A DNA stretch of 20,757 bases, from positions 1 to 20,757 of the forward strand of contig CALCHE010000181.1 in the NCBI GenBank assembly GCA_937901145.1, written 5' to 3'. The stretch is from an uncultured Clostridia bacterium (GTDB lineage Bacteria > Bacillota > Clostridia > Oscillospirales > Acutalibacteraceae). The stretch's first letter is position 1. Each line of letters begins with the position of its first letter. The translations under genes and the position numbers were made by a program. Shown piece by piece: positions 13,749 to 20,757 of this stretch. The notes beneath the pieces are model-generated. The model was not told the DNA's origin. It saw only the letters and a list, made by a program, of their open reading frames with translations, and searched no databases.

Positions 13749-15017
13749 TTATTCGCCTTCTTTTATAAATTCCGATATTATTTTTTCGTACTTTTCCTTT
13801 TCGGAAACCTTGCCTACCGCAGTAAAGCTCATTTCTGAAATGTCGAAATATTCTGCTGTAACTCTCTTTACATCCTCGAAAGTAACACCTCTTACCGCCT
13901 CGATGATTTCATCATCGGTTATTTCCCTATTCAGCATAAGCATATTATAGCCTGTAGCAGAAAACCTGGACTGAGGCTGTTCTCTGGACATTATAAAGCT
14001 GGACGCGAGTTTTTCTTTAGCTATGGTTACCTGTCTTTCCGTAAGAGAATCCTTAAGCTCAGCTATGATTTTCAGACTTTCTCTTATTGCTTTTTCTTCA
14101 GATGATGGTGCCAGGCTCATAGATATTTCTATAGTCCCTCCACCTGCAAATCTTACAAGAAAGGCTTCGATCCCGTAAACGAGACCCAGCTCCTCTCTGA
14201 TTCTTCTGCCGAGCATAGAAGAAGGTCCGAGGCCTAAAATAAAGGAACATATCTGCAAAGGATAAAGATCCCTGTGCTGAATAGGGATGCCCTTGAAAGA
14301 CATCAGTATATGGGTCTGCTCCACGTCCTTGTGAAGTGTTCTGACAGCAGCAGAAAAAGGCTCCTGCGCTGTTTTGATGGGATTTCCGGTGTTTATATCT
14401 TCACCGAAATATTCGTTTATCTTTTTATCGATTTCCTCTTCGTTAAAATTACCGCTGACACCGATTACGATTCTTTCAGGAACATAGTAGGTACCCATAT
14501 AAGAAAGGAAATCCTCTTTCTTCATACCCGAAACGGTCTCTTTGGTACCTAATATTTCGTAGGCAAGACCGCTTCCTTCATAGATACCCTTTTCTGCCAC
14601 ATCGAAGCATTTTTCCGAGGGATCATCCTCGCACATAGCGATTTCCTCGAGGATAACTCCCTTTTCTGTTTCGATGTCGTTTTCATCAAGACGGGGATTT
14701 TTAAAAAGGTCGAAGAGTAAATCAGTAGCCTTTAAAAGCTGATAATCAAGTGCTTTCACATAAAAATATGTGTATTCCTTGGTTGTATATGCATTATATG
14801 ATGCTCCGATTTCGTCCATACCCTCAGCAATTTCGAAGCCTGTACGATTTTTGCTGCCCTTGAAAAGGATATGCTCAATGAAATGCGATATACCGTTATT
14901 CCAGTCGTTTTCATTTTCCGAACCGCTTGCTACCCATATACCAACGGTGGCCGAACGGCTGTCAGGTCTGCAGTCATAAAATACTCTCAGCCCGTTTTCG
15001 TGCGTTTTGATTTTCAT
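13749..15017 (-). CDS. M16 family zinc metallopeptidase
   Basis: This 422-residue protein is a PqqL/mitochondrial-processing-peptidase-like M16B enzyme. The inverted zinc motif HFIEH gives His45, Glu48 (catalytic) and His49. The third ligand is predicted as Glu125 in EKGVILEEIAM, at the expected spacing of 76 residues. The N-terminal half (1-220) is the active M16 domain. The second half (about 225-422), with LGLGPSSMLGRRIREELGLVYGI, is the usual inactive partner domain. There is no signal peptide, so it is probably cytoplasmic; such proteins often work as homodimers or with a paralogue on peptides. AAGGGGGAG precedes the ATG. It begins 43 bases after the second ABC gene and ends one base before proB. 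The substrate is unknown; the link with proline synthesis may only be co-transcription. Confidence 0.88.
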   Translation of the reverse strand: MKIKTHENGLRVFYDCRPDSRSATVGIWVASGSENENDWNNGISHFIEHILFKGSKNRTGFEIAEGMDEIGASYNAYTTKEYTYFYVKALDYQLLKATDLLFDLFKNPRLDENDIETEKGVILEEIAMCEDDPSEKCFDVAEKGIYEGSGLAYEILGTKETVSGMKKEDFLSYMGTYYVPERIVIGVSGNFNEEEIDKKINEYFGEDINTGNPIKTAQEPFSAAVRTLHKDVEQTHILMSFKGIPIQHRDLYPLQICSFILGLGPSSMLGRRIREELGLVYGIEAFLVRFAGGGTIEISMSLAPSSEEKAIRESLKIIAELKDSLTERQVTIAKEKLASSFIMSREQPQSRFSATGYNMLMLNREITDDEIIEAVRGVTFEDVKRVTAEYFDISEMSFTAVGKVSEKEKYEKIISEFIKEGE

Positions 15018-15060
15018 TGAACTCCCCCTTTCTGTAAAGTATGGCTATATAACAGGTAAA

Positions 15061-16917
15061 TTAAACAGAGAACTGTGAATTATAAAGCTCAGCATAAAAA
15101 CCGTCTTCCTTAAGAAGGTCACTGTGCTTACCTGTTTCTATAATTCTGCCCTCATTCATTACTATGATAACATCGGCTTCTCTGATGGTAGACAGACGGT
15201 GTGCGATAACGAAATTGGTTCTGCCCTTCATAAGGTTGGTCATCGCCTTCTGTATCTGCACCTCTGTTCTCGTGTCGACAGAGGAAGTAGCCTCATCGAG
15301 AATAAGAATATCAGGAGAAGCCAGAATAGCACGTGCGATAGTAATAAGCTGTCTCTGGCCTACGGAAATGTTTGAGCCTTCCTCTTCGAGAACGGTATCA
15401 TAGCCGTCAGAAAGAGTAAGTGCGAATTTATCTACCTTGGCAGCCTTTACAGCGTCGAGGAATTCCTCCTCAGTAGCATCAGGCTTACCGTATATAATAT
15501 TTTCTCTGATAGTGCCTCTGAAAAGCCAGGTATCCTGAAGAACCATACCGAGGATTTTTCTCAGATTGTTTCTCGTCATATCCTTTATGTTGACACCGTC
15601 GAGAAGAATTTCACCGCTCTGGATTTCATAAAATCTCATAAGCAGATTTACTATAGTTGTCTTGCCTGCACCCGTAGGACCTACAATAGCCACAAGCTGA
15701 CCCTTTTCTACCTGAAGATTAAAGTTTTCGATAAGGGGCTTTTCGGGTAAATATGAGAAGCAGACATCCTTGAATGTGATGGATGAACCTGTTTCGATTT
15801 CTACAGGATTTTCACTGTCGGGAACTATCTCCTCAGCCTCGAGCACATCAAATACACGCTCTGCACTGGCAAGAGAGGACTGAAGATTGTTTGAAATATT
15901 ACTGAGATCAACTATAGGCTGCATAACGAGCTTCGAATAGGCGATGAAAACCGTGATATCACCTACGCTCTGCTTACCCTTTACGATGAGATAACCGCCG
16001 ATTACACAGATAATTACATAACCTGCATTGTTTGCGAAGCTGATCAGAGGTCCGAGAATACCTGAAAGGAACTGTGCCTTACGGCTTGTATTGTAAAGCT
16101 CCTCATTGATAATATCAAATTCCTCTATAGCCTTTTTCTCGTGACCGAAAGCTTTTACTATCTTGTGCCCCGTAAACATCTCTTCGATGTGACCGTTCAC
16201 ATCACCGGTAACCTTCCACTGTTTTCTGAAATAAATCTTGGAGAAATTCAGAATAACGAGCGCAATAACCATACATATGGGGAAAGGCGAAAGAGAACCT
16301 AAGGTAAGAGAAAAGCTGATTCTTATCATTATGACGAGAATGCCCACGAAGGTAACGACAGAGGTGATAATCTGCAGTATACTGTTCTGCAGAGTGTTAT
16401 TCATATTGTCTACGTCATTGATCATTCGGCTTAATATGTCGCCCTTATTATGGTTGTCGAAGTATGCCAGAGGAAGTCTGGAGAGCTTACGGTTTAGCTT
16501 ATGACGGATATCGGTGATGAGCCTCTGTACCACACCTGCCATAATGTAATGCTGTACAAAGCCGAAAACCGAGCTCAGAGCATAAATAACGAAAATCGTA
16601 ACAAGTATGCTGTAAATGGGAGTAAAGTCCATGCTGCCCGTAGCGAGCTTGTTTTTTATCTGTTCGTCGAGAACGTTGATAATGTCGCCGAGATATTCGG
16701 GACCTAAGATAGTAAGATAGGCGCTGATGGCAGCACATATAGCAGTTACTATGAGAGCAAGCTCTTTTCCTTTAAAGTAAGCGAGCAGCTTACGGGCTGT
16801 CTGAGTAAGATTTTTAGGCTTTTCCTTCTGAGTTTTGGTTTCTTCTCTGTAAGCGGCATATTTGTCGCCCGAATATGTAGACACTTCTTTTTTGGAGGAA
16901 ATCTGTTTTTCGTTCAT
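15061..16917 (-). CDS. ABC exporter subunit with consensus catalytic site (heterodimer partner 2)
   Basis: This 618-residue protein fuses a six-helix membrane domain (about 50-345) with a nucleotide-binding domain (about 375-610). It is preceded by an unusual, charged N-terminal extension of some 45 residues (KKEVSTYSGDKYAAYREE). Walker A is GPTGAGKT (413-420). Walker B, LILDE (538-542), has the catalytic Glu542. The switch His573 lies in IAHRLST. The signature is ISVGQ (517-521) instead of LSGGQ. This asymmetry, with a good Walker B and a poor signature, is typical of the canonical half of TM287/288- or LmrCD-type exporters, which move drugs or lipids outward. Its ATG overlaps the TAA of the partner gene by one base (TAATG), with AAGGAGG upstream, indicating coupled translation. 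Confidence 0.92.
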   Translation of the reverse strand: MNEKQISSKKEVSTYSGDKYAAYREETKTQKEKPKNLTQTARKLLAYFKGKELALIVTAICAAISAYLTILGPEYLGDIINVLDEQIKNKLATGSMDFTPIYSILVTIFVIYALSSVFGFVQHYIMAGVVQRLITDIRHKLNRKLSRLPLAYFDNHNKGDILSRMINDVDNMNNTLQNSILQIITSVVTFVGILVIMIRISFSLTLGSLSPFPICMVIALVILNFSKIYFRKQWKVTGDVNGHIEEMFTGHKIVKAFGHEKKAIEEFDIINEELYNTSRKAQFLSGILGPLISFANNAGYVIICVIGGYLIVKGKQSVGDITVFIAYSKLVMQPIVDLSNISNNLQSSLASAERVFDVLEAEEIVPDSENPVEIETGSSITFKDVCFSYLPEKPLIENFNLQVEKGQLVAIVGPTGAGKTTIVNLLMRFYEIQSGEILLDGVNIKDMTRNNLRKILGMVLQDTWLFRGTIRENIIYGKPDATEEEFLDAVKAAKVDKFALTLSDGYDTVLEEEGSNISVGQRQLITIARAILASPDILILDEATSSVDTRTEVQIQKAMTNLMKGRTNFVIAHRLSTIREADVIIVMNEGRIIETGKHSDLLKEDGFYAELYNSQFSV

Positions 16918-18668
16918 TATTCTTCCTCCTTTTCTATCTGAGAATCATAAATTTCACGGTAAAGTGGGCAGGTTTCCATAAGCTCCTTATGAGTACCCAT
17001 ACCGCATATTTTACCGCGGTCTAAAACTACGATGCGGTCCGCATCGATAATGGTGCCTACTCTCTGAGCCACGATAATAACCGTAGCTGAAAGATTTTCC
17101 TTTATCGCTCTGCGAAGTTTGGCATCGGTGGAGAAGTCGAGAGCTGAGAAGCTGTCGTCAAAGATATAAACCTCTGCATCTCTGGTAAGAGCGCGGGCTA
17201 CTGAAAGACGCTGCTTCTGTCCGCCTGAAAGGTTGGTACCGTTCTGGCTTACGAAGGTTTTTATACCCTCGGGAAGCTTATCCACGAACTCACTGCTCTG
17301 TGAAATATCGAGAGCGAGTCTCATTCTTTCCGGTGTGGCATTTTCATCGCCGTAGCGAAGATTTTCCTCTATGCTGCCGCTGAAAAGACATGCCTTCTGA
17401 GGAATAAAGCCTATGCGTGAACGAAGATCCTCCTGACTGAGCTTTCTTACATCAGTTCCGTCGAAGAGAATTTCGCCCTCAGTTACGTCGTAGAAACGGG
17501 GAATCATATTTACAAGAGTACTTTTACCGCTTCCCGTACCACCGATAACGGCAGTAACCTTACCTGCCTCAGCTGTGAAAGAAATGTCGGAAAGCACCTT
17601 TTCCTCTGCATCGGCATAACCGAAGGAAACATTTCTGAATTCCACGGTACCTTTTTTTGTGCCATCTGTCTTTTCTACCTTTTCAGGCTCAGTAATAACA
17701 GGCACAATATCGAGAATTTCGATGATTCTGTTAGCGGAAATACGCGCACGGGGAACGATAACGAACATCGCTGCCACCATAGTCATAGAAGAAATAATCA
17801 TTATCATGTAGATAACAAACGCCTGAAGGTCGCCTATAGCTGTAGAAAGCTTGGCAGCATCGAGAATATAATCAAGCTTGTCATAATTTTTGGCGGCAAT
17901 CATAATAAGCAGATCCAGAGCGATAATGATGATAACTATACATACAGGAATAAGAACGGACATAAATCGCTGGAATTTAAGGGTAAGACCTGAAAGCTCT
18001 GTGTTTGTTCCGTCAAACTTTTCGTCCTCAGTTTCCATTCTGCCGAAAGCTCTGATAACTCTGATGCCGTTGATTTTTTCGCGCATAAAGCTGTTTACAT
18101 TATCAATAAGCTTCTGTCTTTTTCTGAAAATGGGAATAGCTGTTTTTATAACAATGGCTGCTATTATAGCAATAACAGGTATAACAGCAAAAATAACCGT
18201 AGCCAGTTTAGCATTAAGAATAAAGGCCATAACCACACCGCCGATAAGCATAATGGGTACGGAGATAATCATACGAAGACAGGTAAGGATAAAATCCTGA
18301 ATAACCTTTACATCATTAGTGCAGCGGGTAATGAGCGACGGTGTACCGATAACATCAATATCCGTCTGAGAAAGTGACTCAACCTTAAGGAAAAGCTCTC
18401 TTCTCAGAAGCTTACCGTAAGCAGAAGAGGTCTTACTGGAGAAATAACTGTTAAGAACATTAACACCCACACCGAAAGCGGAAAGACACATCATAATTAT
18501 GCCTACCTTCGTTATGTAGGGAACATCGCCGTTAGCGATACCGTTATTGATAATCTCCGACATAAGAAGTGGCAGAGAAAGGTTGCTCACCTGAGAAAGC
18601 ACCACAAAAATCATCGCCGCTATAGCAGGCTTTTTAATCTGTTTAAGATAACTGAAAAGTCGTATCAA
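16917..18668 (-). CDS. ABC exporter subunit with degenerate catalytic site (heterodimer partner 1)
   Basis: This 583-residue protein has a membrane domain (about 12-310) followed by a nucleotide-binding domain (about 340-575). Walker A is intact, GGTGSGKS (376-383), and the signature LSGGQ (480-484) is perfect. However, Walker B is YIFDD with Asp505 where the catalytic Glu belongs, and the switch position reads VAQR with Gln535 instead of His. These are the changes expected in the non-hydrolysing half of a heterodimeric exporter. The start is a TTG at 18668: no ATG or GTG fits the family N-terminus (IRLFSYLKQ), and GGAGG lies ten bases upstream. It is the first gene of the minus-strand series, behind the promoter at 18748-18753. 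Substrate is not predictable. Confidence 0.92.
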   Translation of the reverse strand: MIRLFSYLKQIKKPAIAAMIFVVLSQVSNLSLPLLMSEIINNGIANGDVPYITKVGIIMMCLSAFGVGVNVLNSYFSSKTSSAYGKLLRRELFLKVESLSQTDIDVIGTPSLITRCTNDVKVIQDFILTCLRMIISVPIMLIGGVVMAFILNAKLATVIFAVIPVIAIIAAIVIKTAIPIFRKRQKLIDNVNSFMREKINGIRVIRAFGRMETEDEKFDGTNTELSGLTLKFQRFMSVLIPVCIVIIIIALDLLIMIAAKNYDKLDYILDAAKLSTAIGDLQAFVIYMIMIISSMTMVAAMFVIVPRARISANRIIEILDIVPVITEPEKVEKTDGTKKGTVEFRNVSFGYADAEEKVLSDISFTAEAGKVTAVIGGTGSGKSTLVNMIPRFYDVTEGEILFDGTDVRKLSQEDLRSRIGFIPQKACLFSGSIEENLRYGDENATPERMRLALDISQSSEFVDKLPEGIKTFVSQNGTNLSGGQKQRLSVARALTRDAEVYIFDDSFSALDFSTDAKLRRAIKENLSATVIIVAQRVGTIIDADRIVVLDRGKICGMGTHKELMETCPLYREIYDSQIEKEEE

Positions 18669-18678
18669 GGCCGAATTA

Positions 18679-18683
18679 CCTCC
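18679..18683 (-). promoter_or_regulatory. Ribosome binding site supporting a TTG start
   Basis: GGAGG on the minus strand, ten bases before the TTG at 18668. The strong site and the absence of a nearby ATG in frame decide the start of the first ABC gene. Confidence 0.7.
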
Positions 18684-18725
18684 GTGTAAAAATTCTTTAT
18701 ATTTCTATCGAAACGTGAAAATGCG

Positions 18726-18743
18726 CATAATTAGACAATTATG
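18726..18743. promoter_or_regulatory. Palindromic operator candidate at the ABC promoter
   Basis: CATAATT-AGAC-AATTATG is a perfect 7-bp inverted repeat with a 4-base centre. It covers the predicted transcription start of the ABC genes (near 18741). Shape and size fit a dimeric MarR-like or similar repressor, the usual control of such exporters, but no regulator gene lies beside it. Confidence 0.45.
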
Positions 18744-18747
18744 AACT

Positions 18748-18756
18748 ATTATAGCA
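18748..18756 (-). promoter_or_regulatory. Extended -10 promoter of the ABC exporter genes
   Basis: On the minus strand TGC-TATAAT gives a perfect -10 with TGn extension. No good -35 is seen at 17 bases; TTTACA lies 20 bases upstream. Confidence 0.6.
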
Positions 18757-18815
18757 AACCTTTATGAATAAAGTGTAAACTAAACATAGTATTTACTTAT
18801 CAAAATATTCTTTTA

Positions 18816-18844
18816 TTGCTTTCCCGTAAAATCCGTGCTACAAT
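18816..18844 (+). promoter_or_regulatory. Promoter of the GH127 gene
   Basis: TTGCTT (18816-18821), 17-base spacer, TACAAT (18839-18844) preceded by TGC as an extended -10. Transcription should begin near 18851, about 22 bases before the ATG. Confidence 0.65.
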
Positions 18845-18872
18845 TTAAAAAAATTCGTAAAAGGTGAAAACA

Positions 18873-20757
18873 ATGAAGACACACTATGAAATCTCCCCTG
18901 TCGCCTACTCTCCCGGAGAAGGTTTTACAGGGAAATATCAGAAGCTCATAAAAGAAAAGGTCATCCCTTATCAATACAGGGTTCTCAATGACCTCAATGA
19001 AAAAACCGAAAAAAGCCATGTAATAAAAAATTTCATAAATGCTGCTAAAGCGCTCCGTGGAGAGGATACGGACGACGGCTTCTACGGTATGGTCTTTCAG
19101 GACAGCGATGCAGCCAAATGGCTTGAAGCTGTGGCTTATTCTCTCGCTCTTTTCCCTGATAAAGAATTAGAAGAAACTGCCGATAAACTGATCGAGATTA
19201 TCTCTTCGGCTCAGGACAAGGACGGTTATCTTAACACCTACTACACGGTTAAGGATAAGGATAAACGCTGGACGAATATCCTCGAAGGTCACGAACTCTA
19301 CTGCAGCGGTCATTTCATAGAAGCTGCCTGCTCCTATTATGAGGCTACAGGCAAAGACAAGCTTTTGGAAATAATGAAGAAAAACGCTGACCACATCTAC
19401 GATGTTTTTATAAATGGCGGACACGAGGGTTACCCAGGACACCCCGAAATAGAGCTTGCGCTTCTCCGACTTTTTGAAGTGACGAAGGATGAAAAATATC
19501 TCACCCTTGCCAAGCATTTCATCGACATCCGCGGTGTGGACCCGTGCTATTATGAAAATGAAAGAAAAAGCCGTGACTGGACCGTTTGGAACGGAGACGG
19601 CAGAAACCATTATTATCAGCAAAGCTATCTTCCCGTAAGAGAGCAGAAGGATGCCGTCGGACACAGTGTACGTGCCGTTTACCTGTATACAGCTATGGCC
19701 GATCTTGCCTCGAGGACGGAAGATAAAGAGCTTTATGAAGCCTGTAAAAATCTGTGGCACAGCATAGTCAGAAAAAGAATGTACATAACAGGTGCCATCG
19801 GCTCCACTGTACACGGAGAGGCCTTCACGGAGGATTATGACCTTCCGAATGATACGGTTTACGGTGAGACCTGTGCTTCCATCGGACTTATGTTCTTCGC
19901 CCGTCAGATGCTTCAGAACGAAATAAAGGGCGAATATGCCGACACAATGGAAAGAGCTTTCTATAACACAGTTCTCGGAGGAATGGAAATAACAGGCGAA
20001 CGCTTTTTCTATGTAAATCCCCTCGAGGTTATACCGGGAATTTCTCAGAATGCCTGCACCCATCACCACGTACTCACGCAGAGACCGAAATGGTATAACT
20101 GCGCCTGCTGTCCTCCTAATGTGGCGCGATTAGTCTCATCTCTCGGCACTTATGCCTACGGCGAAAAGGACGACACCTGCTTCTGCCACCTTTTCTGCGA
20201 CGGAAAGGTCAGTTTCACCAACGGAGCTTCTCTCACCTGCGAAACGGAGTATCCCTATGATTTTACCGTCAGATATACTGTTTCGGGCAAAGGAAAACTC
20301 GCCGTAAGAATTCCACAGTGGAGTAAATCATACACACTTAAAATAAACTCAAAAGAAACTGCCACCGAAAAAAAGGACGGCTATGTTTACCTTGATTTTT
20401 CCGACGGTGACGAGATAGAACTTACCCTCGACGGCACACCTAAATTCATCTATGCCGACAGAAGGGTACCCGCCATTACAGGTATGGTGGCTGTTATGCG
20501 AGGACCTCTTGTTTTCTGCTTCGAGGGTATCGATAACGAAGGAGATATTCTTTCTCTCTCACTTAAAAGGCACGGCACAATAAAAGAAAAAAGACTGACC
20601 GATGCCACCCTTGGCAAAACAGTTATGCTCGAAATCGAAGGCTATAAAGCTGAATGTGAAGACTGTCTTTACAGTGAAAACGAACCGACATACACCCCCT
20701 ACACTCTGAAGGCTGTCCCCTACTATCTGTGGGGTAACCGAGGAGAAAATCAGATGA
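18873..20757 (+). CDS. GH127 beta-L-arabinofuranosidase, cut by the window end
   Basis: The 628 codons visible form a DUF1680/GH127 protein that would release beta-L-arabinofuranose from arabino-oligosaccharides, such as those on plant hydroxyproline-rich glycoproteins. The catalytic zinc site is recognisable: YGETCASIG gives Glu332 and Cys334, and YNCACCPPN gives Cys412 and Cys413. These match the Glu and three Cys of the characterised Bifidobacterium enzyme HypBA1, where one of the paired Cys is the nucleophile. An (alpha/alpha)6 barrel (about 1-430) is followed by a beta-sandwich domain. There is no signal peptide, so the enzyme acts on imported sugars. The ATG follows AAAGGTG. The last residues, YYLWGNRGENQM, match the family's near-terminal segment, so only a few residues are probably missing. 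No other sugar-use gene is seen here. Confidence 0.92.
   Translation, partial: MKTHYEISPVAYSPGEGFTGKYQKLIKEKVIPYQYRVLNDLNEKTEKSHVIKNFINAAKALRGEDTDDGFYGMVFQDSDAAKWLEAVAYSLALFPDKELEETADKLIEIISSAQDKDGYLNTYYTVKDKDKRWTNILEGHELYCSGHFIEAACSYYEATGKDKLLEIMKKNADHIYDVFINGGHEGYPGHPEIELALLRLFEVTKDEKYLTLAKHFIDIRGVDPCYYENERKSRDWTVWNGDGRNHYYQQSYLPVREQKDAVGHSVRAVYLYTAMADLASRTEDKELYEACKNLWHSIVRKRMYITGAIGSTVHGEAFTEDYDLPNDTVYGETCASIGLMFFARQMLQNEIKGEYADTMERAFYNTVLGGMEITGERFFYVNPLEVIPGISQNACTHHHVLTQRPKWYNCACCPPNVARLVSSLGTYAYGEKDDTCFCHLFCDGKVSFTNGASLTCETEYPYDFTVRYTVSGKGKLAVRIPQWSKSYTLKINSKETATEKKDGYVYLDFSDGDEIELTLDGTPKFIYADRRVPAITGMVAVMRGPLVFCFEGIDNEGDILSLSLKRHGTIKEKRLTDATLGKTVMLEIEGYKAECEDCLYSENEPTYTPYTLKAVPYYLWGNRGENQM

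Noticed and set aside
15018..15060. TGTTATATA in the gap between the second ABC gene and the M16 gene as an internal promoter.
   Set aside because: There is no acceptable -35, and the motif is too common in AT-rich DNA to report as a feature.
19167..20069. 300-codon open frame on the minus strand.
   Set aside because: It is antisense to the clearly recognisable GH127 gene and has no family features or ribosome site.

Overview
The window looks like chromosomal DNA of a low- to mid-GC, spore-forming-lineage Firmicute, most likely a gut clostridium of the Oscillospiraceae/Ruminococcaceae group. This is inferred from strong AGGAGG-type ribosome sites, TTGACA/TATAAT promoters, a CD1247-type acidic protein next to EF-P, SpoIID-like and peptidoglycan-binding proteins, a heterodimeric Gram-positive ABC exporter, a secreted protein ending in a CxCxCH cysteine motif, and a GH127 arabinofuranosidase. 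No rRNA, tRNA, CRISPR array, transposase or prophage was seen.

Layout. 1-313: a small XRE regulator behind two related palindromic operators, closed by a bidirectional terminator shared with a convergent GNAT acetyltransferase (315-806, -). 821-1975 (-): efp followed by an acidic, Cys-rich zinc-ribbon protein, with promoter and terminator visible. 2119-3006 (+): an MltG-like lipoprotein, convergent with a small SLOG/DUF1273-like gene (3076-3513, -). That small gene lies behind an unusually structured leader (3539-3697) with a promoter at its far end and mutually exclusive antiterminator/terminator hairpins; this is the best candidate here for an undescribed element. 3837-6361 (+): three tightly packed genes for a carboxypeptidase-regulatory-like protein, a SpoIID-like protein with three peptidoglycan-binding modules, and a protein with two more such modules; none has a signal peptide. 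6458-8667 (+): a TIM-barrel sugar isomerase-like protein, nrdR and cysK in a close run. 8686-8988: a MITE-like element with about 40-bp terminal inverted repeats that carries the bidirectional terminator used by cysK and the opposite gene. 9005-10870 (-): a large secreted protein. 11043-18668 (-): a close-packed series read right to left, comprising an ABC heterodimer, an M16 peptidase, proB, proA and a small membrane-anchored protein. 18873-end (+): GH127, divergent from the ABC genes and cut off by the window a few residues before its likely end.

Function. Most genes are housekeeping (translation, ribonucleotide reductase control, cysteine and proline biosynthesis) or envelope-related (MltG, SpoIID/PG-binding, secreted proteins, exporter). 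The accessory signals are the attenuator-like leader, the MITE-like element, the Cys/Asp-rich linker in the EF-P neighbour, and the palindromic operators at the XRE and ABC promoters. All calls were made by reading sequence and recalling families; no database search or folding program was run.
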